Source: CBDDBH01 sp965225625 (GTDB taxonomy: Bacteria > Pseudomonadota > Gammaproteobacteria > JADZEE01). From it: a stretch of DNA of 64,000 nt. A model generated the notes under the pieces. That model was not told the DNA's origin and made no database searches. It saw only the letters and a list, made by a program, of their open reading frames with translations. Where the stretch lies: contig CBDDBH010000022.1 of the NCBI GenBank assembly GCA_965225625.1, forward strand, positions 1-64,000, written 5' to 3'. Shown one piece after another: positions 35,302-52,720 of this stretch; within the stretch, counting starts at the first letter, position 1, and the number at the start of each line of letters is the position of its first letter. A program made the translations under genes and the position numbers.

Positions 35302-36129
35302 ATGAATCAGGAAATAACCGCCATCCAAGGCCTATTCACCGCCGGCATCGAATTCGGCGTCAGCTACGGATTCCAGATTGTCGGTGCCTTCATCATATTA
35401 ATTATCGGTTTCTGGATCGCAAAACGCGTTGCCGGCGGGTTGGAGGCCTTATGCGTAAAGAAAGGTTTCGACGTTACTTTGTCGAAATTCTTCGCCAATG
35501 TGACTCGCATGATCGTGTTGGTGTTCGTAGTGATCATCGCGCTCGGAAAATTCGGCATCACCATGGCGCCATTCATCGCGGCACTGGGGGCAATTGCATT
35601 CGGCGCCAGCCTCGCTTTGGCCGGCCCCTTGTCGAATTACGGCGCAGGGATCTCGATTATACTCTCGCGCCCGTTTGTGGTCGGCAACACTATCAGCGTT
35701 AAAGGCTTCAGTGGCGTGGTCGAGGAAGTGCGCCTGGCGGCGACGTATCTTAAAACCGAAGATGGCGAAACCATCATCATCCCGAACAAGGAAATCGTCG
35801 GCGAGCCCCTGATTAACTCGTTCGCTAACAAAGTCGTGGAATTGGTCGTGGGTATAAGCTACGACGATGACCCCGACAATGCTGCAAAAACCATTCATGG
35901 CGCTTTGGCTGGCGTCGAAGGTGTGGTCCAGGACCCCGCCCCGCAAATCGGGATCTTGAAATTCGGCGACTCCTCCATCGACATCGCTGTCCGTTACTGG
36001 GTACCGACCACCCACTACTTCCAAAGCCAATTCGCCGCCAACAACGCCATCTGGCAAAGCTTAGGCAAAGCGGGTATCAGGATCCCCTATCCCAAGCGGG
36101 AACTAAATATAGTTAAAGGGGAGTTTTAG
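35302..36129 (+). CDS. Small-conductance mechanosensitive channel (MscS family)
   Basis: The 275-residue protein has three hydrophobic segments. The third carries the Gly/Ala-rich pore helix (AIAFGASLALAGPLSNYGAG, about 95-114). The beta domain (VGNTISVKGFSGVVEEVRLA, then DGETIIIPNKEIVGEPL) and the C-terminal alpha-beta region (SIDIAVRYWVPTTHYFQSQF) follow. It opens under membrane tension to release solutes after hypo-osmotic shock. It is 80 bases downstream of the kinase gene and may share its transcript. Length is normal for MscS. Confidence 0.95.
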   Translation: MNQEITAIQGLFTAGIEFGVSYGFQIVGAFIILIIGFWIAKRVAGGLEALCVKKGFDVTLSKFFANVTRMIVLVFVVIIALGKFGITMAPFIAALGAIAFGASLALAGPLSNYGAGISIILSRPFVVGNTISVKGFSGVVEEVRLAATYLKTEDGETIIIPNKEIVGEPLINSFANKVVELVVGISYDDDPDNAAKTIHGALAGVEGVVQDPAPQIGILKFGDSSIDIAVRYWVPTTHYFQSQFAANNAIWQSLGKAGIRIPYPKRELNIVKGEF

Positions 36130-36165
36130 GGACGAAGCAGCGGATCGTGTGACCATTGGTAATTC

Positions 36166-36816
36166 TCATATCCATTCCACCTCAAGATTCAAAGCCGCCG
36201 GCCCCATCTCAATGCGATGCACCAGCTCCGACTGACGCCTGCAACCCGTCTTCACCAACACGCGTTTCAGGTGAGTGCGCGCCGTCAGCACTGAAATATC
36301 CAACTTCCGCGCTATCGCATCGACACTCATGCCGTTAACTACATGCCCGGCGAGCAGTGATTCGGAACGCGTCAATCCGTAAAGTTGCGACAGTGCATTG
36401 GGGTTGATACTTGAGTTGCTGCCGCCGTCGAACAGCAATAACACCGCTGCTGCATCGTTGGCTGTCACATTCGATGGCGTGGAAACCAACGGCATGGCCA
36501 CGATTTCAACAGCGAGGCTTGCGGACTCCAGTAAGATGCCTGTGCACAGTGGTGGGCCTGCCTGTGTTAAGGCCACGGCGCGAGAGAGGAACTGCCGCAT
36601 GCGTGAGCTGTCACGCGGCGCCGTCGCAGTGAGCGTCTCGTGGCGCAGGCGCAGGCTCGTGCAGGATCTCAGTGTTCGGTGCGCCGCTTGATTCGCAAGC
36701 GTGACCTTGCCGTGCGCGTCAAGAAATAACACCCCGAACGGCAGGCATTCGAAGACCGGTATGAGGGTTCTCAGCGTGTGCTGCGCAGCAAGCGCAACTG
36801 TGTTGTCACCGTCCAT
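36166..36816 (-). CDS. LuxR-type transcriptional regulator
   Basis: The 216-residue protein ends with a LuxR/FixJ helix-turn-helix: GLTRSESLLAGHVVNGMSVD, then AIARKLDISVLTARTHLKRV and LVKTGCRRQSELV (about 150-208). The N-terminal part has a PAS-like start (VFECLPFGVLFLDAHGKVTL, ANQAAHRTL). There is no receiver domain, so the signal is likely sensed by the N-terminal domain directly. It is convergent with mscS and downstream of pdxJ on the same strand; no target is obvious. Confidence 0.88.
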   Translation of the reverse strand: MDGDNTVALAAQHTLRTLIPVFECLPFGVLFLDAHGKVTLANQAAHRTLRSCTSLRLRHETLTATAPRDSSRMRQFLSRAVALTQAGPPLCTGILLESASLAVEIVAMPLVSTPSNVTANDAAAVLLLFDGGSNSSINPNALSQLYGLTRSESLLAGHVVNGMSVDAIARKLDISVLTARTHLKRVLVKTGCRRQSELVHRIEMGPAALNLEVEWI

Positions 36817-36991
36817 GGTGTCGCTCCGTTAGTTGAGTTGGTGGGCGGTTCGGAGACGCTAATCCATAGCCAAGCGCTACCCACACTCAATGTTCTAAAT
36901 CCGATAAATCCGCACCGATCCCTTGCACTTGCCACTAAGGTTTATATACCAGAGCAGCGGCCTTTAAAAGCGACGGTAAAACCGCGCCTGC

Positions 36992-37744
36992 TTACGACTG
37001 CAGCGCGGCTAAATAAGCGTTAACTGCTGCGGGAAATCCCATACGCAATGCATCGGCGGTTATCGCATGCCCAATGCTCACTTCCGCCAGCATCGGTATG
37101 GCGCGCCGAAATTCAGCGAGGTTTTGCAGACTCAGGTCGTGGCCTGCGTTTACTCCAAGCCCTAGAGAATGGGCTTCGACCGCACATTGGGCATAAACGT
37201 CCAATGATTCCTGTGGTTCCCCGCGTGCATGCGCCGCCGCATATGGCTCCGTGTACAGTTCAATCCGGTCGGTTTTGGTGTCCGCGGCGCGGCGAACGGC
37301 CGCGACGTCGGCATCCACAAACAGCGACACGCGCATGCCTGCATCGTGTAACCGCGCAATGATGGGTATCAGCTCTGGTCCATGCTGCTCGAGATCCCAG
37401 CCGTGATCCGATGTGCTTTGTTCCGGCGAGTCCGGCACTAACGTCACCTGGTCGGGCTTTACGGTTGTAACAAGGGCAAGAAATTCCTCTGACGGATAAC
37501 CCTCGATATTGAATTCAATCTGCTGCGCGTAGTGCTCATCCAGCATCGCGCGCAATACGAGCACGTCGGAACGGCGGATGTGCCGCTCGTCTGGCCGCGG
37601 GTGCACTGTGATGCCATGCGCGCCGGCGTCGATCACCAGACGCGCCATTTCGGTCACGCCGGGGTAGCCGACATCACGCTGATTACGCAGCAGTGCTACT
37701 TTATTAAGGTTGACGCTGAGTCTGGTGGTGTGAGGTTCGTTCAT
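36992..37744 (-). CDS. pdxJ: Pyridoxine 5'-phosphate synthase
   Basis: From MNEPHTTRLSVNLNKVALLR (start at 37744; an ATG six codons upstream at 37762 is the alternative) the protein is 250 residues. It condenses 1-deoxy-xylulose 5-phosphate with aminoacetone phosphate to make pyridoxine 5'-phosphate. Visible motifs are the NxNKVALLRNQR start, AHGITVHPRPDERHIRRSDV, QVTLVPDSPEQSTSDHGWD, ELYTEPYA, GLGVNAGHDL and EVSIGHAITADALRMG. Length is normal. It lies alone, without recO or acpS next to it. Confidence 0.95.
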   Translation of the reverse strand: MNEPHTTRLSVNLNKVALLRNQRDVGYPGVTEMARLVIDAGAHGITVHPRPDERHIRRSDVLVLRAMLDEHYAQQIEFNIEGYPSEEFLALVTTVKPDQVTLVPDSPEQSTSDHGWDLEQHGPELIPIIARLHDAGMRVSLFVDADVAAVRRAADTKTDRIELYTEPYAAAHARGEPQESLDVYAQCAVEAHSLGLGVNAGHDLSLQNLAEFRRAIPMLAEVSIGHAITADALRMGFPAAVNAYLAALQS

Positions 37745-38070
37745 TGCTTGTTCAACTTTCATCCCAGCACTAGGCCGAAAATGACTCCTGCGTCATTGCC
37801 TCATTGTTTGGACGCGAATTGCCTGTCCCCTCTTTACCGGCGCGCGCAATAACTCAAGCAACAGTTCCCCTGCGTATGAGGACGCATCGAAAAAGTCACG
37901 TAGCCTGTGCGTGCAAATAAGACAACGATTTATACACCATATGGGTGATTTTTGTGTATCGATCAAGCAGTAAACTTCCCACCCAGTAGCGAAAACCAGA
38001 GCCTGAAAGGAATCATGCTCTGCGGCGCTGCCTAATAGCGGTAAATGTCAAGCAAGTTGTCGCCTAAGAT

Positions 38071-39153
38071 TTATGCTGCCTTCATAACTTGTGAGTTTTC
38101 GGCTTTCTTAACTTTTGGTCGATAGCCTGTTAGGGATGTCGTACCTGCAGGTGTCCAGTTTCGCGTCTCACCACTCCAGCGCTCAGGGTGACCTCGCCGG
38201 GCCTGCTGATAGAGCGCATGTCGGCGTTGTAATATCTCCCGCTCCTGCCCGCTATGACGCTCGTGCGGTGTCACGAACCGGATCGCACTGTGGCGATGTT
38301 CATGGTTGTACCAGCGTACGAACCGCTCCACCCAGGCACGCGCGTGAGTGATGTTTTCAAAGGCTTGCTCCGGATACTCCGGACGGTATTTGAGGGTTCG
38401 AAACAAGCTTTCCGAAAACGGATTGTCATCGCTCACCGCCGGGCGCGAAAATGAAGGGATGACGCCCAGGCGCTCGAGCGTGGCGAGCATCGTCGCCCCT
38501 TTCATCGGCGAGCCATTGTCGGCGTGCAAAACCACTTCCCGTGCATCGACTCCCTCCACATAACAGGCCTCATGCGCCAACGCCGCAGCGTACTCGGCGC
38601 ATTCACGCTCATGCACCTGCCAGGTCACGATCTTGCGAGAGTAGATGTCCATAATCAGGTACAGATAGAAATACATTCCCCGCACCGGGCTCGCCAGCCA
38701 CGTGATATCCCAACTCCATACCTGGTTTGGCCCGCTGGCCACCCGCGCGGTGGGCTCATGGCGGCGCGCCGGTGCGCTGGCCTGGCGGTGGTGCAATAAT
38801 CTCTCCTCGCGCAGGATCCGATACATCGTTGATTCCGAAGCGATATACTCCCCACGGTCCGCCAGCATCGCGACGACCTGGTTGGGGCTCTTGGCAGCGT
38901 GCTCAGGCGCATTGAGTACCGCCACCACCCGCGCAACCTCGCTCTGGCTCAGACGATTCGCCGGCATCGCCCGTGACCCTTTGCGCCGGTCCACCGACCC
39001 TGTGCGCTGCCACCGTTGCACCGTGCGTAGCGACAGCCCCAGCGTTTCACATGCCTTCACTTTACGACACCCTTGTTGCACCGCTTCATCGATTAACACC
39101 ACTGCCTGTACTCGCTGTGGCTCGCTAATCAATCGTCCTCGGGCTCCCCCCAA
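38071..39153 (-). CDS. IS3-family transposase OrfB
   Basis: The 360-codon frame encodes the catalytic part. It has an HTH-like start (CETLGLSLRTVQRWQR), an HTH_21-like region (STMYRILREERLLHHR) and an rve integrase core with the DDE triad in VWSWDITWL, VLHADNGSPMK and SDDNPFSESLFRTLKYRPEY. The C-terminal YNHEHRHSAIRFVTPHERHS is typical of IS3. It overlaps orfA by 29 bases in another frame, so it is normally made by frameshifting. Confidence 0.9.
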   Translation of the reverse strand: MGGARGRLISEPQRVQAVVLIDEAVQQGCRKVKACETLGLSLRTVQRWQRTGSVDRRKGSRAMPANRLSQSEVARVVAVLNAPEHAAKSPNQVVAMLADRGEYIASESTMYRILREERLLHHRQASAPARRHEPTARVASGPNQVWSWDITWLASPVRGMYFYLYLIMDIYSRKIVTWQVHERECAEYAAALAHEACYVEGVDAREVVLHADNGSPMKGATMLATLERLGVIPSFSRPAVSDDNPFSESLFRTLKYRPEYPEQAFENITHARAWVERFVRWYNHEHRHSAIRFVTPHERHSGQEREILQRRHALYQQARRGHPERWSGETRNWTPAGTTSLTGYRPKVKKAENSQVMKAA

Positions 39154-39661
39154 ATCGCGGCCGCTTTTTTTTCAGCACCAGCAACGCCGCCGTCTCCGCC
39201 AGCGCCTTCTCCTTGCGACGTAGTTCCTTCTTCAATGACCGGGTCTCTTCGCGTAAGGCGCGCAGCGTGCTCTGCGACCCCTTGCCCCGGTCCTGACCTT
39301 CAATTATCTCCCGGCGCCAACGCTCAAGATGATGCGTGTGCAACCCTTGACCGCGACACCACGCGCCCAGAGCATCCTCCGATAATGCACTGCTCTCAAT
39401 CAGCGCGTTCAGTCGCTCCTGCGCTGTCCAGTCCTCAGGGCGCCTCTCTTGTTTCACCACCTCGCTCACTCCCGCTCTTCGATCTTGACGTAACCAATTC
39501 TGGATCGTCGAACGACCAATTCCAAATTCCTCCGCGACCAACCCCTGTGACCTCGTTCCTTCCAACACTTTCCTCGTTACCGTCTGTCTCAATTCCTGTG
39601 AATGTTTCATTAACCAATCTCTCTCGCCCCCTTGTTTTTCTCTCTCTAATAAAGGCGACAT
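39125..39661 (-). CDS. IS3-family transposase OrfA
   Basis: The 178-residue frame has an N-terminal HTH (EEFGIGRSTIQNWLRQ, about 47-62), a second helical domain (ALGAWCRGQGLHTHHLERWR) and a leucine-zipper-like end (LREETRSLKKELRRKEKALA, ETAALLVLKKK). The frame passes through an A8 run (39165-39172 on the minus strand) and ends RPRFGGSPRTID. The -1 frame across that run instead reads KAAAIWGEPEDD before a stop, which resembles how OrfA usually ends in this group. This hints at slippage or an indel in the run. Confidence 0.85.
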   Translation of the reverse strand: MSPLLEREKQGGERDWLMKHSQELRQTVTRKVLEGTRSQGLVAEEFGIGRSTIQNWLRQDRRAGVSEVVKQERRPEDWTAQERLNALIESSALSEDALGAWCRGQGLHTHHLERWRREIIEGQDRGKGSQSTLRALREETRSLKKELRRKEKALAETAALLVLKKKRPRFGGSPRTID

Positions 39662-39724
39662 CTATCCTGACACAGGGGGATAGCGCCGCAATGTTTTCAG
39701 AAATTCTAGCCACGGAGGGCTTCA

Positions 39725-40063
39725 ATGAAATTGCTTACACCGTTTGTCATTTCCTTGCTTTGTATGTCTTTAAGCGCACCAGTTCCGGCAACTGAAAAGT
39801 CGCTGCTCGAGGAATTGTTTTTAGGTCGTGCTGCTCACGCCGCGGAAAACTGTTCCGCTGGCTACCGGGAGATCCTGGTTCTCGATGGCGTCATCTACTG
39901 CAGTAGCACCCCGCCCGATTCAAAGCGCGGCAAATACGGTTGTGGTGAAGGCGGCACCGAACGTTGCAGGTTCAAACAGGACAATCCCTGTATGCAGGGA
40001 TACCGGGCCTGCAAACCGCCAGGCGCGGACATGGCTAAGGCTTTTTGCTGCGCGCATCCCTAA
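39725..40063 (+). CDS. Secreted Cys-rich hypothetical protein
   Basis: The 112-residue product begins with a signal peptide (MKLLTPFVISLLCMSLSAPV) likely cut near PATEKS. The mature part has 8 Cys (NCSAG, IYCSS, YGCGEGG, RCRFK, PCMQG, ACKPP, FCCAHP), enough for four disulfides, and no other recognised domain. A GGAG ribosome site precedes the ATG. It lies 91 bases upstream of the giant SpvB/RHS gene in the same direction, so the two may be expressed together. No family recognised. Confidence 0.7.
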   Translation: MKLLTPFVISLLCMSLSAPVPATEKSLLEELFLGRAAHAAENCSAGYREILVLDGVIYCSSTPPDSKRGKYGCGEGGTERCRFKQDNPCMQGYRACKPPGADMAKAFCCAHP

Positions 40064-40153
40064 TTCCTGTGCATCGCCGAAAGCCCGGGAGTGCATCCGA
40101 GCCGCTAGCAGATGGCGTCTAACCACCTGATTTGACCTACAAGGATAGTAGCA

Positions 40154-49188
<9,035 letters not shown>

Positions 49189-49210
49189 CAGCGGGGCAAG
49201 TTAAGTCGCC

Positions 49211-49441
49211 ATGGCCATACTGCAAATAGTACTGTTCAGCCTGAGTATAATTGGTGCAATTTTCATGTACAGAACCTGGAAGCAGTTGCGGACTCCAGGC
49301 GACAAACTGCGCGCTCATTTAATGTCTACTTCGAAATCGCTGTTTCGCTTTCTTCTATTTTTTATTCCGCTGATAGTAATTATGCTTTTTATTCAGGCAT
49401 TCAACAGTACCCGGGCGTTGATCGATTTGCTGTTCGGCTAG
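49211..49441 (+). CDS. Small two-helix membrane protein, candidate immunity protein
   Basis: The 76-residue product has two membrane segments, ILQIVLFSLSIIGAIFMY (about 3-20) and FLLFFIPLIVIMLFIQAF (about 47-64), joined by a basic loop (RTWKQLRTPGDKLRAH). It starts 22 bases after the RHS stop, where immunity genes of RHS/polymorphic toxins lie. A membrane location would suit protection from a membrane-acting tip. The assignment is by position only. Confidence 0.6.
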   Translation: MAILQIVLFSLSIIGAIFMYRTWKQLRTPGDKLRAHLMSTSKSLFRFLLFFIPLIVIMLFIQAFNSTRALIDLLFG

Positions 49442-49497
49442 GGGGAGGAGCAGGGGAAAGAGGTCAAAGATTGCGATGCTACAGGGCGATAACGTGA

Positions 49498-49590
49498 TTG
49501 TGTTTTAACTCACTCGTTTACTTTACGCCGATAGCGATACTTATGTTTTTGATCCAGGCGCGTAATTCAGTCCCGTTACGATTTATCCCT
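49498..49590 (+). pseudogene. Decayed copy of the small membrane protein
   Basis: The frame reads NSLVYFTPIAILMFLIQARN and then diverges. Aligned with the intact gene's FIPLIVIMLFIQAFNS, 8 of 16 positions are identical and most others hydrophobic. The copy has lost its first helix, and its frame then runs antisense into the neighbouring minus-strand gene. It looks like the remnant of an older immunity gene. Confidence 0.5.
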
Positions 49591-50563
49591 AACGCCGCAA
49601 CAACTCATCAAACCGTGCCGAGTCATCTACATCACTGTTCTGCTGCGGCGCGACCGCATGTCTGTCGTCGGTTAGATCGGCAATCATGTTTTGCAGATTG
49701 CGCGCGCTGGCGGAGCGGTCGCCGGTTTTTCTGGCGTCGTTGATCGCCTGGGTTGCCGCTGATGTTTCATGTAGCAGATAGGCCAGTGCGGCTGCCATGA
49801 ACGCGTGCTCGCGGTTGTCCGGGTTCTCCTGGTAGGCGTAGAGCAATCCGTGCACGGTGGGCTTCAGATCCGCGTGAAGTTGTATGTTGGTCAATGCACC
49901 CGAGGCTTCGCGAAATGCGCGGCGCATCGCATAGACGCCGCGTTCGTAGTCGCCCGAAGCTGCGGTGGCGAGTGCATAGCCGAGTTTGGCGAGGCCGTTG
50001 TTGGCGTCGCTCTGTTCGGCCACGCTGAATTTGCTCAGTGCTTCAGTGGGGCGGCCTTTGGCGAGTAAGTCCCAACCCTGGCCGCTGAATCGCTTCGCGT
50101 CGCCGGGCGAGACGTACGCTTGCGGTTGGTAACTTGGATCGTACGCGGTAGAGGCGTAATCGCGGGTGTTGCTGTGTACCGGGTAGGTTGAGTAGCTAGG
50201 ATAACTGTACGCGCTGCGGTAGCCCGGATAATAAGAGCGTCCGTAATAGCTCGGGTTGTAACCGGTGGAGAAGCCGAAATACGTGTTATTCCCGTAATAC
50301 GAACGCGGATAGCTGTGCAGGCTGAAATAGGTACTTGGATAGCTGTGCCGGTAGTGCGATCGGCGATGGCCACGAAACGACCTGTAACCGTGGCGTGATC
50401 CCCGGTACCCATGGTGGCCGTAAAGGCTGGTGCCGATGTGCAGCCCGTTGCCGTGGTAGCCAATGCTCAGATAGGCTGCGGCTGGGAGCGGTGCCACGCT
50501 CAGCGCCAGCAACGCAAACAGTGCAGTAACGTGTGGTTTCAGCTCGTATCCAAAAATCTGCAT
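49589..50563 (-). CDS. Secreted Tyr/Ser/Gly/His-rich protein with C-terminal TPR-like region
   Basis: The 324-residue protein has a signal peptide (about 1-29, ending PLPAAA). Residues about 30-150 are a low-complexity run of His, Tyr, Arg, Ser and Gly (GHHGYRGSRHGYRSFRGHRR; YPGYRSAYSYPSYSTYPVHS), then a TPR-like helical domain (AKRFSGQGWDLLAKGRPTEA; LSKFSVAEQSDANNGLAKLG). Similar gammaproteobacterial proteins are uncharacterised envelope proteins. It is likely periplasmic or surface-exposed; function unknown. Confidence 0.8.
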   Translation of the reverse strand: MQIFGYELKPHVTALFALLALSVAPLPAAAYLSIGYHGNGLHIGTSLYGHHGYRGSRHGYRSFRGHRRSHYRHSYPSTYFSLHSYPRSYYGNNTYFGFSTGYNPSYYGRSYYPGYRSAYSYPSYSTYPVHSNTRDYASTAYDPSYQPQAYVSPGDAKRFSGQGWDLLAKGRPTEALSKFSVAEQSDANNGLAKLGYALATAASGDYERGVYAMRRAFREASGALTNIQLHADLKPTVHGLLYAYQENPDNREHAFMAAALAYLLHETSAATQAINDARKTGDRSASARNLQNMIADLTDDRHAVAPQQNSDVDDSARFDELLRR

Positions 50564-50634
50564 CGCTCCGCCCCTGAGGCCTTGAGTTTCGAGTTACCCT
50601 TAAGTCTAGACCATTACAGCGGCCGCGTAGTTCG

Positions 50635-51534
50635 ATGAGTAGACAGGAATTTTTCCCAACTTCCACGATTTTCCGCACAGTCAGCGCAAATGGCCTGCAT
50701 TTCGACGTCGCGGAGGTAGGTAGTGGCGACAAATTGGCGCTGTGCCTGCACGGTTTTCCCGAGTGCAATGTGTCGTGGCGCTATCAAATGCCGCTGCTCG
50801 CCGAGCACGGTTACCGGGTCTGGGCGCCGAACCTGCGCGGTTATGGCGATAGTTCCAAGCCGTCCCGGATCCGCGACTACGTGATTTCCAATCTCGTCGC
50901 CGACATCGGCGCATTAATAGATGCCGCGAATTGCGACTCTACCTTGTTGGTTGCCCACGATTGGGGCGCCGCCATTGCCTGGGCGTGCGCGATCCGTGCG
51001 ATACGACCGTTACAGGGTCTGGTGATAATGAACGTGCCACATCCTGCGCTGTTTTACCGCAGCATGCGTACGCTCGCGCAGTTGCGGCGCTCCTGGTACA
51101 TGTTCTTTTTTCAAATCCCAGGACTGCCGGAGCGCATGCTAGGCGCTGATGGTGCCAAAGCTATCGCGCGCATGATCCGCGGCACCGCCTGCGACAAAAG
51201 TCGCTTCGACAATTCCTTGCTCGAGGTCTACAGGGCCAATGCCCGCCGTCCGGGCGCGCTGCCGGCGATGCTGAATTACTATCGGGCGTTGCGCTATCAA
51301 AGCGAGTGGCGGGATCTACGCAGTCACGTACGCACTATCGATGTGCCCACCCTCATGCTTTGGGGCGAGGAAGACGCTGCGTTAGGCAAGGCGACCACCA
51401 TCGGCACGCAGCGTTATGTCAGTGATTTGACTTTGCACTATCTGCCAGGTGTATCGCATTGGGTACAGCAGGAAGCGCCCGAGCGCGTCAACGAATTACT
51501 GGCCGAATGGCTCGCGCAAAAGTTCACGAGCTAA
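50635..51534 (+). CDS. Alpha/beta hydrolase, epoxide-hydrolase-like
   Basis: The 299-residue protein shows the alpha/beta hydrolase fold: LCLHGFPECNVSWRYQMPLL (oxyanion region), YRVWAPNLRGYGDSSKP, LLVAHDWGAAIAWACAIR with an Asp nucleophile (about 104), and a C-terminal His in LPGVSHWVQQEAPERVNEL (about 275). An Asp nucleophile followed by Trp is typical of epoxide hydrolases and haloalkane dehalogenases rather than esterases. The substrate is not evident. It overlaps the end of the convergent lptF-like gene by 4 bases. Confidence 0.88.
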   Translation: MSRQEFFPTSTIFRTVSANGLHFDVAEVGSGDKLALCLHGFPECNVSWRYQMPLLAEHGYRVWAPNLRGYGDSSKPSRIRDYVISNLVADIGALIDAANCDSTLLVAHDWGAAIAWACAIRAIRPLQGLVIMNVPHPALFYRSMRTLAQLRRSWYMFFFQIPGLPERMLGADGAKAIARMIRGTACDKSRFDNSLLEVYRANARRPGALPAMLNYYRALRYQSEWRDLRSHVRTIDVPTLMLWGEEDAALGKATTIGTQRYVSDLTLHYLPGVSHWVQQEAPERVNELLAEWLAQKFTS

Positions 51535-52613
51535 GCGCCGAGTTTCTGATAACGCTCGACTAAGAAAATAAACGCGATAAAGCAGATATGCACCGGCCAC
51601 AATCCGATCTCCGGGCTCAACGCGCCTTGTTTGGCGAGGCCCTTGGCGATGCCAAGCGTGTTGCTGTAAGTGAAGTACACCATCAACCCGGCCAGCACCG
51701 GCAGGTAAGCGCCCTGCAGTAAACGCACGCGGGCCAATACCACGGCGAGAATCGCCAGCAATAATGTCGCAATGGGCATGGCCACGCGCCAGTGCATCTC
51801 CGCGGCCGCGTGCGGGCCGCTGCGGCGCAGCAACTGCAACGTTGGCATCATGCTGACGTTCTGCAACAAGGCCTCATCCTCGGTATTGTCTTGATCGATT
51901 TTCACGCCGTAGGTTTCAAATTGGGTAACGGCATAATCGGCATCGCCCGCACGGCCGTCGTAACGCCGACCGTCTTCGAACACGACGAAGCGGCCGCGTA
52001 ATTCCGCGTTATCTTCGATGTGAGCTTGTTCGGCTGCCAGCACGCCTTCGACGCCCTCGCCGTCGTCGCCTTGGCCGCGCACGCGCAGAAATACGGTCTG
52101 TAAGTTGCGGTTGTTCTCGGAGACTTCGGCGGCAAACATGACGCGATCACCGCTGGAAAATTCCTTGAACTGGCCCGGCGAAATACCGAATATTTCGGCT
52201 TCCTGTTTCGACACCGACTGCAAGCGGTGGACAGTGAGATCGGCCCATGGTTCGAAGATGAACGACACCATCGCGACCATTACCATCATGACCGTGCCGA
52301 TTTCCATTGCGGCGCGGATATAAAACCGCGCACCCAGTCCGGCTGATGATATCGCCACCAATTCGCGGTCGCGGGTCATGGTATTCATGGTCATCAACAA
52401 AGCCAGGAACAAACACAAGGGTACAGTAATCTTGAGCGACACCAGCATTTTCAAACCCACGATACCGGCAATATGTTGAGGCGCAAGTTTTCCGGCTGCC
52501 GCGTCGCCCAGGTAGTCCACTCCCGAGTTGACGACGAACACCAGGCTCAGGATGCTGAACACCGCCAGGAATGCGATCAGGGTTCGCTTCAGAAAATATC
52601 GGCGCAGTAGCAC
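51531..52613 (-). CDS. lptF: LptF/LptG-family permease of the LPS export system
   Basis: The 360-residue protein has the YjgP/YjgQ layout. Two N-terminal membrane segments come first (RYFLKRTLIAFLAVFSILSL, then a second one near LKMLVSLKITVPLCLFLALL). A conserved MTRDRELVAISSAGLGARF loop that couples to LptB and a periplasmic domain (about 110-260) follow, with three C-terminal membrane segments. It moves LPS from the inner membrane with LptB2. Only one permease is encoded here, so the partner must be elsewhere; distinguishing LptF from LptG by eye is not firm. Confidence 0.83.
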   Translation of the reverse strand: MLLRRYFLKRTLIAFLAVFSILSLVFVVNSGVDYLGDAAAGKLAPQHIAGIVGLKMLVSLKITVPLCLFLALLMTMNTMTRDRELVAISSAGLGARFYIRAAMEIGTVMMVMVAMVSFIFEPWADLTVHRLQSVSKQEAEIFGISPGQFKEFSSGDRVMFAAEVSENNRNLQTVFLRVRGQGDDGEGVEGVLAAEQAHIEDNAELRGRFVVFEDGRRYDGRAGDADYAVTQFETYGVKIDQDNTEDEALLQNVSMMPTLQLLRRSGPHAAAEMHWRVAMPIATLLLAILAVVLARVRLLQGAYLPVLAGLMVYFTYSNTLGIAKGLAKQGALSPEIGLWPVHICFIAFIFLVERYQKLGA

Positions 52614-52720
52614 GTTAGTCTTTTTTCGCCATTCACATCGAACCTGTACAAAGCCGAGGTTTTACAGATTTCGCCCGGTGCCTTCATGCTTTACTCGGGC
52701 CGATCTATTAGACCAAGGAA

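Larger units (their letters stand above)
38046..39672 (-). mobile_element. IS3-family insertion sequence
   Basis: The left end begins TGTCAAGCAAGTTGTCGCCT (38046) and the right end, read inward, TGTCAGGATAGATGTCGCCT (39672), giving imperfect inverted repeats. It carries orfA and orfB on the minus strand. No clear target duplication was seen. It sits between pdxJ and the Cys-rich secreted gene, and may have separated the latter from upstream control sequence (37763-38045, AT-rich and gene-free). Confidence 0.85.
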
